A stretch of 64,000 nucleotides of DNA from Floccularia luteovirens (taxonomy: Eukaryota > Basidiomycota > Agaricomycetes > Agaricales > Squamanitaceae). Both the position numbers and the translations under genes were made by a program. Below, piece after piece: positions 47,851 to 61,596 of this stretch. The stretch lies in NCBI GenBank assembly GCA_009739215.1, contig VSJF01000004.1:2170001-2234000 (forward strand). The letters are read 5' to 3'. How positions within the stretch are numbered: the stretch's first letter is position 1; each line of letters starts with the position of its first letter. Below the pieces are notes generated by a model that was not told where the DNA came from, ran no database searches, and saw only the letters and a program-made list of their open reading frames with translations.

Positions 47851-50800
47851 ATGAGCGCAATACAAGACCCCTCAAAAAAGACGTCGATCAACTCCCTTCT
47901 CAATCCGCAGGTCGCTTCTGCTGCTGCCTTTCCCGCTCATTTACCAAATATCAATGCTTCCGTCTACTCAAATCAACAACAATCCCATGACCATCACCAA
48001 ACCGCTATGTACGGATCGTCTTACACTGGAAGCGCTTCTTTTAATCTAAGAGCCGCTAGTTGGGACTTGGCCGATGATTCCTCAAAACGCAAGGGCGAAA
48101 GCAGCGCACACTCTTCAGGTCACTATAGCCACTCCCACATGAGTGCGCCACCCATGTATCCCGAAGGAAATATCCAACGTGTGATCAGAACTCGTCCTGA
48201 TGTACAATCATCCTATGCGATAGATGGCAAGGGATGGCACCCTCATCAGGATGTACCATATGGCCCATCTGTCGCCGCACCCATGTATTCGCAAGAACGT
48301 ACAGGTATTTGCCACTGCTGACTTCATCGCTTTATTTCTAATAAAATATCTCCAGTATTACCTGGTGACAGTTATCACAATAGTTGGTTCCTTAATTGTT
48401 TTTTTGACGCCACTCTTACATTTTTGATACAGGCAACTACCCCCACCCTTTCTCGGCACAAACCTCCCCTGCTGGTTCGTCATTTTTATAACGCAGACAA
48501 CCATGTCATTGAATAGTTTTGAAAGTAGAAATGCAAGTTTCCGAAAGAGCTTCGGTGCGACTTGCAGCTCGCGAGTCACAACAAGATCCCAGATTTCCGC
48601 CTCCACAATATTATGCACAACCTAATCCTGTATACAATAATCAACCCGAACCTCACTCGTCCCAACAACTACCGCCGATCCAGCCCCCAACCCTCAAGAG
48701 ACCGGTGCCTGACAAGACGGCGAGTGCACCGGCAACGAAGCGGGCTAAATCTTCGAAGCCAAAGACAAATGCGTCCGAAGGGACTGTTGGTGCGTGTGCG
48801 CGCGACGCGCGTGTTCTTTTCGGTTCGACGGTTGGGCTGACCCTAAAACGCTTCCTTGTCCTTCATTTCCTATTTTGTAAATTGTGGGTCTAGGTCCTTC
48901 TAAGCGGGGTTACAATTCTAGGAAACGCATCGAGGCAGCGCAGATTGCCGCTCAAAACGGTACTTTTCCCACTGCCGTAATAATCGTCTTCAGGGTACTT
49001 ACGTATCTATTCTTGTTCCTCTAAGCGCAATTGATGCCGTCAGTTTCGTACACTCAAATGCCAACCGAGAAAGGGAAGGAGAAAGCGTCTGACGGTAAGT
49101 GTTACAATTATGTAGAACATATTGTTCTGACATTACTTTGTTATGAAGCCCGTATGATAGTGTCTAATGAAAACTCAAATGGCGGAACGGGGGGCGAGGG
49201 GTCCATGTCATTACATCCTGAGTTGCAGTTCGCGCGTTGTATGTCGAATCGATACCGCAGTGACCAGTTTCCTCGATGTGTTTCATGCACGCGCCGTTGG
49301 GCCGGGGATACTTGTCGTTTTCAAGGGATTCGATTTTTCCTCAAAGACCACGACCGAAATATTCGGGGTATAAGCTTTGTTGAGAGTCAGAAAGCGGATG
49401 CACCGACAATGAACTTTCCTACCCGTTGGAATATAGCTCTTAGAGCCGAACATATAAAGAGAACGAAGGTAAGACCTCATTCCTGATTTGTATGAAACTC
49501 ATATTCACATATTAAATAGCTAACTATCGCTCGTGCCCTATTACCTACATTACATCAAGAGTTAAAACATCTAAGTGTGCCAGAGATAATTCGTCGACCT
49601 CGGGAGAATGAAGTGCGCGCTACGTGTGGTAAGTATGTCGCGTTCTCTCATGTAGCCGTCGTTCCTTAATTTTTCGTAGACACCTGTATGACATCAATCT
49701 TTTCGTCGTCATGGATGTGTCGGTTATGTGGTCGTGAGGCTTGTGCCGAGTGTTATGCACAAGTACGCGAGCTAACTGTCGATACTCCCGGTGTGAGCCA
49801 AGAAGAATACATGGCGATCATTGAGCGTCGCGAGAAACACGCTCACAGCAACCCATTCTTCCTCAGTTGCACTCGACGTAATGAGCATCAAGCAAATGAC
49901 TTTTCGGCTATGTCACGATTCTGTTTTAAGGAGCTGGAGGAGACGATCGCAGCTATGGAGAAGGTCGTGGAGGAGAATGATGCAAAGACGAATGAGGATA
50001 GACTTGATGAATCATCAGCTGCGGACTCGCAGCGGAATAAGGACACAAAGGGGACTGATGGGAATTCAACAGGTTCACGGGACGACTTAACGGTTTCTGG
50101 CAATGCATCGCCTCCATTTGAGCCGACTAATTTGTCTCAGGTCACGCTTGAAACGCCATCACTCACGATTCGACGATTCGCGGATGCTGATCTTACGACT
50201 GAGGTGTTTGCGAAGGAATGGACCCGTGGCGAACCACTGGTGGTGACTGGGCTAATGTCTAAATTCAAGATCCAGTGGACCCCCGAATACTTTGTGAAGA
50301 CATACGGGGAACAGAGTTGTCTGATTATCGAATGTCAGACGGACGTTAACAAGCGAGTGACTATTGGTGAATTCTTTGGTTGGTTTGGCAATTATACAGA
50401 TCGCACCGAGTGCTGGAAATTGAAAGTATGTAATATTGATTATTATTATGATGACTCGAGTTCATTATTGCTTGCATAGGATTGGCCACCGTCGACGGAC
50501 TTTAAAACCACCTTCCCAGAGTTATATGAAGACTTTAGTAGGGCAGTGCCAGTGCCAGACTACGTGCGTCGTGATGGGGTCTATAATGTTGGATCTCATT
50601 TCCCTTCGAACACCATCGGGCCCGACCTTGGTGAGCGTCCACAATTTCTCGCGTAAGTCTACCACGCTAACCATCTGGAATCTACACAGGACCCAAGATG
50701 TATAACGCCATGGCATCAACATTGGGTTCGGGGAGCAAAGGTTCAACAAGACTACACATGGACATGGCAGACGCATTGAATATCATGACTTACGCGGCTC

Positions 50801-51252
50801 CCTGCGCAGATGGTTCTCTTGGCTGCGCAGCATGGGATTTGTTCCGGTCTGAGGATAGTGATAAACTACGGGGGTTCCTGCGCAAGAAATTTGGGGGTGG
50901 GCAAATCCACGACCCAGTCCACAGCCAGCAATTCTACCTACACGAAGACCTACGAAAGGAGTTATACAACGATTGGGGTGTTAAGAGTTATCGGGTATAC
51001 CAACGACCTGGGGAAGCTATATTCATCCCAGCTGGATGCGCACATCAGGTTGCAAATCTTTCGGACTGCGTGAAGGTTGCGATCGATTTTGTTAGCCCGG
51101 AGAATATTGAGAGGTGTGAAAAGTTGACGAGGGAGTTTAGGGAGCAGAACCAGAGTATGATGTGGAAGGAGGATGTTTTGCAGCTGCGTACTATGATGTG
51201 GTTTGCGTGGTTGTCCTGTTGTCAGCAGGAGAAACGGATGAATGAGGGATGA
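47851..51252 (+). CDS. JmjC-domain protein of the KDM3 (JMJD1) type, putative H3K9 demethylase
   Basis: Ten exons join in frame to 927 aa: 47851-48304, 48433-48474, 48526-48789, 48894-48959, 49026-49094, 49149-49468, 49520-49628, 49680-50425, 50480-50630, 50690-51252. The front is disordered with a basic stretch (KRAKSSKPK). A cysteine-rich region follows (QFPRCVSCTRRWAGDTCRFQG and MCRLCGREACAEC), as in KDM3 zinc fingers. The JmjC domain starts at LTIRRFADADL; iron ligands are the HxD in STRLHMDMADALN and the distal His in IPAGCAHQV, and the KDM3 motif DPVHSQQFYL and the ending VKVAIDFVSPENIERC are present. Members remove methyl groups from H3K9 using 2-oxoglutarate and oxygen. Fungal members also include silencing factors, so activity is inferred. 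Confidence 0.87.
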
Positions 51253-51591
51253 CATGAAGGCAGAGTTGTTTGTTGCCCCCCAAAGCTCAAGGAATGTTTT
51301 AGCATTTTTGTAACTGGACTATCCCTTCATCCATATTTGCTTTACGGAATCCTTTTGTTCAATATCATTGCATCTGATATCCAATATATCTTTTTTTTTT
51401 TCAAAGTTGAAAAAGAGTCGGGTGCATAGTACAAGGGAGACATGTTTATGATACCATATAAGGAAAGTGTCATCTACAACAGGGATTTTGTTGGCGTTAC
51501 TTCACTCCCCCCTTCAAACAAAAACCCCTTTTTTTCAAATTCCTCTCGTCGGCAAGACGGAAGCTGACGAGCGAAGAAAGAAGACGGACCC
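51253..51591. other. Intergenic between the JmjC gene and the MDR gene
   Basis: 339 bases with T-rich runs; no element recognised. Confidence 0.35.
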
Positions 51592-54500
51592 ATGGCGAAA
51601 CCTACGTTACTTCAGACTCTTCTAAACAAACCATCCCAGTCGTATATCCATCCACACCAGAAGGAATATCACTCTAGTCGACAACACATGTTGCATGTGG
51701 CTTCACAGGTTAATGCGAATGCCCCGCCGGTACTTCCTACATCCGAGGACGACAGGTGTGAGGATAAGGGTGGATACGTGGCGGGGTTTGGACAGCCGTT
51801 ATACTATGGGTATCTGGAGAGTAGTCAGGAGCGGATAGGAGAGGGTATAATGGTATGTCAAACTTGATTGACTTTGCATTCTGGGAAAACGGTTTCACTA
51901 ATGGGTCCTGACTATTTTTTTTTCTGTTTATTTTTCTCTTCCTGACCATTTGGGCATTGTATCGTTACGTTGTGGGATTATTGGGTGGGGATGTGTTTAT
52001 GGTGTGTTTGCAACATGGTGTGTGTGGTGGTTGCATGTAGCAGGACAGCAACTCTCACTATTATGACGACTCTCACTCCCACGAGAAGCACCAAGACTGT
52101 GATGAATTGGCAGAGGAACGACCGTATTCAACGAAAATGGGACAGCATGATGACCAACGTGTGTTGAAACCGAGAGGCAAGAAGCAAATTACTAGAGAAA
52201 CCCAAATGGTATACGACCATACGAATATTCTATTATTGAGCGGTGATGAAGACAAGCAATCTTCTTCATCTGAATCAGAGGACGTCTTTTATACACCGAA
52301 TACTAGCCCACAGATAAGTTTAGCGCCGTCGCTATCCTTCACGGAACCCTTATCAACTGGACACCAACCTGAACGGAAACTAAGCCGGAGAACTCTGAAA
52401 TTACAATCATCCTTGGAACAAACAACCCTTGACCTGGAAATGGCATCTCGACAACTCGCTTCCACCACGTCCACAGATAAATATATTTCTCAGCCTCAAC
52501 AACAAGGGCATTCTACATATAAGCAAGGCTCAATGCCTGCCGTGGCTGCAATAACCTCGGCTCAATATCCCATTGATGCTACGACATCTTCAAACTATCC
52601 CACGCATTCCACGCCACAGCAGGCGGTTCCATCAACACGAACACCAACCCGTAGCGCATCTCTGACTCAAAACCGCAAGCAGGTTACCTTGTCGGCATCC
52701 TCGATGTCGTCTAATTCTCTTGATGGACATTCGGTTTTTTCTGACCTGGTTTCTGACTCTACACCTCTGACGACGCCATTACAGTCCGACTCCGATAGCA
52801 TCATGGAGTCGTATCAACATCATCATCAGCATCAGGAGGATCGTCATAATAAAAATCAAACATCACCAAAACGGAAGAATTATGCATATACAGATGAAGA
52901 TTGGGCGAAAGATGTCCGTTGGCTTGTACCACCATCTAACGGACATAACAAGCAACAACATACTCAACGGCATAGATCCGCCGCGAAAGCCACAATTACA
53001 CCCAAACGCCGACAGGGCAAAGCGGGATCGTATGCAGCAGCAGGATATTACTTTACAACCACAACCACAACCACAGTCAACGCTGGCAACGTGAAGACCA
53101 TGGCACCGTCACGAAGAATCAGCTCTGCACGGACAGCTCAGAATATGATGATGAATATGACTGCGTTAGTTGAGGAAGACGAAGAGCTGGTTGGTGAGGA
53201 GCGTAGACTACCATCGATGAGACCAGCACCAAAAGGAAGTGGAAGCTCACTGCGTTCATCCCGGTCGCGGTCGCGGTCACGACAAGGACTAGACACACTA
53301 CGTCATCGAAGGTCACGTTCTCTCGAGACTGCTCTCCCTGTTCCGTCAGGTGATCTCCCATCCCAAGGCACTCCAGGTTACACTTCTCTACTCCTTCCCC
53401 GTGCACCCGTCTCCGTTCTTTCTACCACTGATACATCCACCATCGCAGATGGTCGCGTCGATCTCACTCGTAGTGGCATAGCACAGACTACCATGGCCAG
53501 CGTAGAGGTTGTTCGCGGTCTGGGTTCTCGTCGAGGCTTCATTGGCATGCTCAAGGGTCTTGGTGTGTGGAGAAGAGATACAGTACAAGCAATCCCCAGA
53601 GAGCGCATCGCAAGCAGGAATGCGTCTGGTGTCTTGGGATTCACTAGTTATCGTAAACCACCAGAATACGTCCCAAGCGGAAGTGTACTAGTCCAAGTGT
53701 GGGCTGTCGGTGTGGACGGCGTTGACGGGCGTTTGGTAGGAATCAAGATTGGCATGGGAGGAGGTACGGCAGAGACTGACAAGGAGTCAGAGTATCCAGT
53801 GGGCAATAGCAGCCCGGGCCAAGGTTTACAACGTAGCGTCAGCCTCAAAGAAAGACTGACACGTGCCGGAAGCATTGGTAAAGCAACTGGACGAGAGAAC
53901 CAACCTTCACCCCAGGCACAAGCAGGAGTGGGCTACATACCTGGTCGCAGTTTCGTTGGACGTGTCCTAGAATGCGGTTGGGAGGTGCGTGAAGAAGTGG
54001 TTCGTAAAGGGGAGTGGGTTGTGGGTCTTTTAGATGTCAGAAAGGTGAGGGATTTTATTTCGCTTCTCTCGGCCAGGGTCAGCCTTTGTCTTCATTGACT
54101 CATACATACTGTTACAGTGCGGGGCCTTTACAGAGTTTCTTGTTGTTGATAGGCATCGCATACAACGTGTTCCACATCCCCAAAAACAATCTCTAAATGA
54201 TCCCAATCTCATCAGCTTCTCTCTCCCGTCCCTTCCGTCCCTCCCGGCGCGCTCGCTCACTGATTCTAGAACTACACCCAGTTCTACCCGCAAAACACCA
54301 CCAAACTTCTCGCTAGAAGAACTAGCTCTCCTTCCACTGTGTGGTGTCCCAGCATATCGCGCGGTTAGCACTTTTGTGTTTGCATTCTCCTCTCGACGCG
54401 ATCTTCCGAGTACCCGGCCACATTTGCCCGCATTCGATATAGATTCTGGATCTGACAAGGATTCAACTCACACTGGAAGTCCTCGCGGAAACGAACAGGA

Positions 54501-55314
54501 GCAGGAATGCCACGGAACGCGACCTAGTATCCTTGTGTTGTACGGGCACGATGGGATTGGTGGTCTCGCAGTACAAATGTTAGTCCGTCACGGATTCCGC
54601 GTATGCGTGCACGCACCCTGCGCACCTACAATTGAAATGGACGCCGACGCAGGAGAGAGATATATGACAGCAATCGAGAGGCGTGTTCAAGCTTGGGGCG
54701 CGGAAGAAGTGATATTTGATGACGGTGAAATAGGCCCCGAAGGAGGACGTGGACCTGTCGTGCGAATGATGGAAGGATTGCGCCATGATGGAGATGTGTT
54801 TGATGGTGTTCTTGATACGGTTGGTGGGCGAGATGTACGGGAGGTTGCGGAACGTCTACTGCGCTCACCGGGGACGGGTAATAGCAAGGATAGTGTACGA
54901 GGGACGGGGAAGAAGGGAGGAGGACAGTTCACGACCCTTGTAGGGGACGTACCAGAACGAACAATCCCAAGCGCGGGAGATCATTTCCGTGCAGGACTAC
55001 GCTCATTGAGATCCGGTGGCGGAACGGACGGCTCGACTAGATCAGACGAATCAGGGGGAGGACGTGTAGGGTATGCGTGGGTGAGCGTGGCACAGGATGT
55101 CGATTGGGATGGGGAGGATGTGAGAGGAAGTATCGGAGCTGTTTTAGGCCTGGCTATGGAAGGACATTTGAGGCCGTGGGTTGGCCCAACTTCGAATCAA
55201 GGAAATGTTTGGGAAGGAAAGAGGGTCGTACCGTTCGAGAAAGCCCCGGAGGTGTTCGTCGAGGGTGGTCCACTAGAGAAAGGCGGTACAGTGGTTGTCA
55301 AAGTTGTCGGATGA
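51592..55314 (+). CDS. Medium-chain dehydrogenase/reductase-fold protein with long disordered N-terminus
   Basis: Three exons (51592-51852, 52041-54044, 54118-55314) encode 1153 aa. The first 540 residues are low complexity: Ser/Thr/Gln/His-rich, with acidic patches and an RS stretch (RSSRSRSRSRQG). From about residue 570 a GroES-like part appears (VPSGSVLVQVWAVGVDGVDG, YIPGRSFVGRVLECG, VVRKGEWVVGLLDVRK, CGAFTEFLVVD), then LSLEELALLPLCGVPAYRA-like sequence and a Rossmann fold (ILVLYGHDGIGGLAVQML). The protein ends GGTVVVKVVG as in quinone-oxidoreductase-type MDR enzymes. The zinc-binding cysteines of alcohol dehydrogenases are not evident, so it may be a zinc-free reductase or a non-enzymatic MDR protein such as yeast Ast1. 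The Rossmann part is interrupted by Arg/Gly/Ser-rich loops. Confidence 0.75.
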
Positions 55315-55866
55315 CTACGAAAGACACCAGGGAAGCATTAAACTTGACCGACATCGTGATTAATTATCAAGCATCAAAGCATCTATAACGAACTATGAAC
55401 TGTTTCTTTTCATCCCTTTCCCTTATTATTTTTATCTCATTAATGTGTGCAGGGTTATTTGCGACATTCATAGAGGCATTCATCATCTTTCAAACAACAC
55501 ATAAATTTGTACATGTACGTTTATGACATTCCCGGACAATTTCCTTTCTTTCTGTTATTTATCTCAACCATATTTTTCCTTTTCAAATGAATTGTATAAA
55601 CGGGAATTCAGGAAAAATTGTGTGTATCAACTTAACTGTCATTTTACCTAATCTCCTTAAAATTTCATTGCATCAAACTACGGTGCTCCTTTTGCTGTTT
55701 TTTCATATACAATGCAGTGAAACCATGTTTCATTTGAATCAAACCAATCAATGAAGGACTCTATATATTGACCTGAGGTTCTTCTTCCATGACGCATTCA
55801 TATAGAGGAAATAAATGATAGAGATTATAATAAAGTCATACAAGTTTCATTAAAAATACATCATCT
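55315..55866. other. Convergent 3' regions of the MDR gene and NCS6
   Basis: 552 AT-rich bases between two facing stop codons. No coding or RNA feature recognised. Confidence 0.4.
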
Positions 55867-57413
55867 CTCATGAAGGAGCTTCGACCGTAATCAATGGTTT
55901 CCCAGATGGAGGTTGAAAAATCGGTATCGTCCGCATATTTGTAGGTGCTGGACCTCCAGCTTCCAATTTCTTTCGTCCCTGATCGGTCTAAACCCCCCGC
56001 CCAATTTTAAGATAAGTATTGAATATACCATACGAAGAAGAAATGGAGAGGAAAGGTCAATATGGAAATTGACTTACGATTCCAGATGTAGCTATTCCAC
56101 GTTCGAGACCTTCAAGCAACGTGCACGCCTTGCACAGTGTGTTACTCGACATATACCCACATCTCTGACACGTCTCTACAACCAAATGGGTCAATTGAAA
56201 AGTCCTTATTTAGAGAAGGAGAAGATAAGGAAAAGGACATACGTTGAACGTGCTGAGTAGCTTTAACCTCATCCTTCACCTCAAAAGCTTCCCCAGAATG
56301 AATGATATCGATGATCGCACTTGGTCCTTGCAGCTTCTAGGTCCTTCAAGAATGCACGCGCGTGTCCTCGGTAGGCATCCGGTGAATATATGCATTCCGT
56401 AGAGAAGTAATCGAGTTGTTTGAAATATGCATACCTTGTGTTTATCCAAAATAAAAACAAAAAGGCGATGTGATGGATATGAGTTTCGGGAAAGAAAAAG
56501 ATTTCAAGAGAATGGGACGGACGTACATGACAATCTCCTTTTCATATGCATATTTGAAAGGTTTGGATCGAGGTATCGAGTCTTCTCCCTGCGTACATAT
56601 AGCCGTACACCTTCCCAGCCTTGCAATATCCCCTCGCATAACTGAACAACAACAAAAACAAAAACGGTAAATGCCTTCGCAATAAAAATAAAATAAAACG
56701 GGACCTCCTTACTATTCATCAACACAGTCTCCGCAATATCATCTGCATTATGTCCAGTCACAATATGATCCACATTCAACATCGCCGCACCACGATCTAG
56801 AGCCTGTCTTCGGAACACCCCACAAAATGTACAATTGTTCTTCCGACCCACTTGCGATACGATCTTATCCATGGTCCAACCATAGAGCTCCTCATATGAT
56901 AGGATTTTTAGTTGCATATCATATTGGTCTTTGTTCCGTTTGACTGTCTAGATTGTAGATTAATTTATTATAAGTTTGTTGTGAAATGAGTAAAATCCAG
57001 TAAAGATACCTCGAGGGAGTCGTCTCTATATCCTGTAATCCCTTCATCTATCGAAAGCAATGAAGAGTTCCAACCCATAATCATACCGTTCGTTCAAAGT
57101 CTTCATCACATACGCCAAAACAGTCGAATCTTCAGGAAAAAAAGAAACAGTTATCATCTCATTCATTTCCATTAGAAAATAAAATAAAAAACGGAAAAGT
57201 ATATCTACCAGCCAGAAGACACTTACCTTTCCCTCCAGAAGCCCCTATAGCTACTCGATCTCCAGGTTTGAATAGGTGCGATTGAATTATTGTATTATGT
57301 ACTTCGGTTTCGAAAACATAGAAGAAACAATCTCGACAAATTTGTTGTCCAGTTTTTGGCCTTCTTAGGATAGCTTTTGAACTCTCGCAAAGGGCGCAGG
57401 GGCGAGGGGCCAT
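55867..57413 (-). CDS. NCS6: Cytoplasmic tRNA 2-thiolation protein 1, with two frame breaks
   Basis: The start is chosen at ATG 57413 ([14 protein letters not shown]), where family members begin. Conserved pieces in order: zinc cysteines CALC...CRDC; the PP-loop [148 protein letters not shown]; and the terminal zinc motif [22 protein letters not shown]. With Ncs2 and Urm1, Ncs6 thiolates U34 of Lys, Glu and Gln tRNAs. Two single-base insertions break the frame: one at 57061 (inside LFLLSIDEG) and one at 56325 (between EAAR and PSAIID). Dropping each restores the family sequence. All introns are otherwise normal. Confidence 0.85.
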
Positions 57414-57640
57414 TGAGGCAATGCGATATGACAAGAAAGGTTGCAAGAGTCACCTTAAGGTAGGCTATGATAAAAATTCATTATGTAAGCATGACCTTCA
57501 CGGTACTCCCCCACTTACATTTTTTCCCGTTTCTTGAAGGACGTTCATCATCATGGTGGTGTATATATTATGGTAATAATAAAATGCGTGTCTAGATATA
57601 GGTATAATTGAACAGTTCTACTTGGAGTATATCTTGAAGC

Positions 57641-59110
57641 TCAAGATTCTGTTTCTTTACTTTTGAAAGTCATATAAAGCGCTTCACACTTATCCACCAG
57701 TCTTTCGCCCTCACTCTCATACCTATCCCATTCAGCAATTCGTAAGAGACCGACACGTGCACCACCCCATCTTCCTGATTCTGCGCTAAACTTCACAGGA
57801 TAAGGGCCAAGTGCCATTGTGCTGCTCAGGCGGCCGAGATATCTGCGTGTCCGGTGTGGTTGATTCTGGCCATTGAAGGTGATGAATTGGATGTTGACAA
57901 GAGCTATGTGGACGTTGGCAACGGCGGCCACTAATACGGTCATTGTGTGGTAAGGAGAACCGAGTAGTCGTGCCTATATCCATATGAAAAACTTTCAGTA
58001 TTGCTGAGAAGGCTCATCAAGAGGTTACGCACCAAGTAACAAAGCAGGATGAGGAAAACATTAGAGATTGCATTGGTTAACTCATTGCTGATATTTGTCG
58101 GACACACCCCGGGATGTGTAATAAAATGTCGTATTTGTTTTGATTCAGCCCGTTTATCAAGGCATGTCGCGATAAGATCAATTTGGAACTTGGTATTTTC
58201 GTATGAGTTCGCAGTCTTGAGTTGTTGTGGGTCCTCTGGATCGTAATATTCCGGCAGTGCTGCAACAGACGATGACCAAATCACTCTTGATATCTGAGGA
58301 CACGCGTTTAAAAGGTGTTGTATGGATCGAAACTACGCGTTTTGAGGAGGGTTATTAATGAGATGTTATTTAAAAGGAAAGTCACTTTACCAGAACATAA
58401 TGCCCAAACAGATTACACTGCCATACCAGCCCAAGCCCATCTCCCGACACCTCTCCCTTACGCTGAAGATTGAAAAGCGGGAAGGTCGCACAATTTACGA
58501 GTGACTCCCCCAGCTGCCGAAAGAAAAGTAGGTGATCAACCCGACTAAAGCTTGCCATACCAGCGTTACATATTAGGTGGGAGATGTATGGATATCTGAA
58601 AAAATTATGTTCGAATGTAACGTTCGCGTAAATCACTCAAGCACCTACTTTGATGATATCTCCCTCGAAAACTTGAAAATACTTGCAATTTCCCCCAAAT
58701 CCAACTGATGCGTGAAAATCTCGACATGTTCTCGGAACTTTTCCGCGTGTCCATCGTATCCAGCCGTATGCTTGAGCTTTTCGATGTGTTGGTCAAGAAG
58801 ATAATATAACTTCGTACGTGCAACTTCTGCCCTTGACATACTTCTGCATGCCATAATTAATGTAATACCTTCATATCTCGTAGGTTTTGAAGCTGTCACA
58901 TCGCCCGAGTGGAACAAGAACCCTTGAGGTTGGGCATCCGGAGGATTTATCTCGCACAGTTGGTAAAGAAGGCGTTGGCAGACACCGAATCCAACCCCAC
59001 TTCAAATTTTTTTGACAATTAGTTATGTAGAGCAGGACACGGAAGTGCAAGTGATATACAAACCTATTGGCACCCGTCACAATTACTATAGGTTTTGGAA
59101 CGAAAGACAT
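57641..59110 (-). CDS. ERG27: 3-keto-steroid reductase (ergosterol pathway)
   Basis: Five exons, 59110-59064, 58999-58649, 58595-58391, 58332-58033, 57973-57641, join in frame to 411 aa. It is a short-chain dehydrogenase: VIVTGANSGVGFGVCQRLL is the NADPH-binding TGxxxGxG, SHLICNAGMASF matches the NAG motif, SSSVAALP holds the catalytic Ser, and YENTKFQIDL gives the YxxxK pair. The long insert after the first strands and the C-terminal extension are typical of Erg27, which reduces the 3-keto group of 4-demethylated sterols at the ER and lipid droplets and supports lanosterol cyclase in yeast. A hydrophobic segment (NVFLILLCYL) may anchor it. No frame break is present. Confidence 0.85.
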
Positions 59111-59393
59111 GGGTTTTTCTCCAGTTCGTTGGAGAAGGAAGCGTGGAAGCAACGCCTGCCGGGATGATTGGAACTTTATTGACAATGTTCACATGCCGTT
59201 TAGTGGGAGACCCTGGTGTATGCACATGTGTACGCGATTTTTCATTGTCGTATGATGTTTCAAAAATGGTCTCACACACAATTTACTTTGTAAATGAATC
59301 GATGATAGTTCATGAAAATACAATTGATATCTCAATAAGAGTCACTTGGACCACTATTCCATGACTGTACAAAAAGGAAATACAAGTGATGGA

Positions 59394-61596
59394 TCACTCT
59401 TCCTCTTTCTTTTTTTTCTTCTTGATTGACACATTTTCTGCTTTCACACCTGAGGTAGCACCGGCAGCAGCAGCAGCAGCCTTTTCCTTCTCAGCTTTCT
59501 TCCTTGCCTTCCGCTCTTCCTTCGTTTCTTCCTATAAGTAACAATATGAACAAACCAGCAAAAACTAAAATGAAATAAAACATAGAATTGACGAACCTCC
59601 ACTTTCGGTTGGACGGGCTCATCCTCTTCCATTGCATCAACGGTATCACTTTCCCTCCGTTTCCGTTTCTTGTCTTTTTTCTTGTCCTTTTTCTCTTTCT
59701 TATCGTCAACCTCCATTGCATCAGAATCTTCAACGCTCTTTTGCTTCTCAGCAACCTTCTTCGCTTTACGTTCTTCTTTTATTTTCCGTTTTTCCTCCTT
59801 GACATCAAGGGCAGCTTTCACAGCAACATCCACTGGACTATCGCGCTGTGTAGATACCAAATCCATCGCATCTGCCTTGGTATTATAGACTTTTGTCTCG
59901 CCTGACATCTGGAATCGCTGTGGTTTCCCGTTATTTTCAGCAAACCTGCGAACGCCACCAAGATCGTTTTGGTGTTCAAGAGCCCGTAGTCGTGATTCTA
60001 GTTTGGCACGGTTCTCAATACCTATTGATGCTGCTGCTGACTCTGACTTTCCATCTGAATCAGTGAGCGCATCTACGCGAATTGACAAGGCTGCTTTTGT
60101 GGCCACCATACGCGCCATCTGTGGAAGCGTTAAACAATGGCAAATCATGCTCGGAGGTTCCACCCACTTTTCCTTTCAGCTTGGGAGGGGCTTGACCAAT
60201 TAGTGACGCCTACAACAAAATAAGAGGTTGGAAGCAAGGTATGAATGCAACAAATTACATGGTATATCAGGCCATATTTGGGTGTATCATGTTTTGTTTT
60301 CAGTGCACGGAAAAGGGCCTTCTCCGCACCCAGAATCTGTACTGTACTTGCAGGATGTTTCGCTAAGCTAAGCAAACTACCAGCATGACTAATCAGACGT
60401 GCACCAACAAGTTCCCCTACGAGGGCAGTTAAATTGGGTGCAATTGCGTTCATTCGGTTGCGCAAGTATTCAGCAAGTTGTGTTCGATACTGAGAAATCG
60501 CAATCACTTGATCGCATAGAGAGTGGATGTGGGCAATGTCTGAATCCGATATCTCTGTGCCCATTGATATTTCGGCAGATGCTTTCAGAACGGCTTCGAG
60601 ATCTTCTGGTAGAATTGCCGCAAACGACGTCTGAGAAGCATTTGTTCTGAAACCTATTCGCGGTCTATTAAAATCACGGGGCCTTGTTTAAACAATGTGA
60701 ATCAGTTGCATACCCATGAGCCGGATGGTTTTCGCATAGGCAACGTTATCCGAAATGATTTTCGCCATCTCAGGGAAATGCCAGCCATACCATTCCTAAA
60801 TAACAAATTCACAAAGACAATACGACACATGTATAAGAGATGCATACTTTTACTCGCATTGCGTAAATGTTGATTTCTTTGTCAAGGTCATCGAGAAGAG
60901 CAATAGCTTGAACTACCATAGTGTCAACTTTATCCGGCGAAAATTTGAGTTTAAACCTTGACAATGAAAATATATTGAGATCGTATTCCAAGCAAAGTTT
61001 CTGGCTAGCGTACCGTGACAAAGAATGACTTAAACCCAAGCTCATTGTAGCCAAATCTTTGGGATCAAGTCCATCTAAAAGCGCAGCAAGCTGGCTCCTA
61101 ATTCCACGCCAGAGCTCAGCACCTGAGCCTTCGGGCATTGCATTTATGTTGATGCTCATTTTTTTCGAGATTGCGCGTCCTTGATAATATGAATTCTTTG
61201 AAAACACGCGGATAAAAACGCAAAAAAAAATACCGACCAATATGAGGATCAATCACCACTAACGATTCCTTACCCTTACCCTTCCCAAGGACTTCATCTG
61301 TCAAGAATTTCTTTAAACCCTTTCCAATCTTCCCGTTTTGTAGTGAAGTAATATCTTCCACCGCAGTAGCAGTAGATGTAAACCGATGTAGGGCTTTTAG
61401 TTTTAGTCTATCAAACCACATGAATTAGCAATCTCCCCTCTCTCACATTTGAAAAATTAAGATTAAGATATACACACAGTTTATTTGCTCGCTCTGGACT
61501 CTGAAACTCCTTCCACAAGTCTGCACTCTCGATTTTTGCAGTGTCTGAAACCTTGAACAGACAGTATCCCATAGCGGTCTCGTATAGTACGAGCAT
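59394..61596 (-). CDS. NOP58: Box C/D snoRNP core protein Nop58
   Basis: About eight exons, with boundaries including 61596-61478, 61407-61238, 61179-60848, 60795-60714 and 60653-60260, join in frame. The NOP5 N-terminal domain starts [16 protein letters not shown]. Then come [59 protein letters not shown] and the Nop domain ([62 protein letters not shown]). The tail is a long Lys/Glu/Asp-rich KKE repeat ending KKKKKEEE. Nop58 binds box C/D snoRNAs with Nop56, Snu13 and fibrillarin in the nucleolus to methylate rRNA. The KTK version of the ALFRALKTK motif favours Nop58 over Nop56. Confidence 0.9.

Noticed and set aside
52882..53406. Open frames on both strands within the MDR gene front.
   Set aside because: Low-complexity coding sequence often stays open in several frames; the 52041-54044 frame continues through to conserved MDR motifs.
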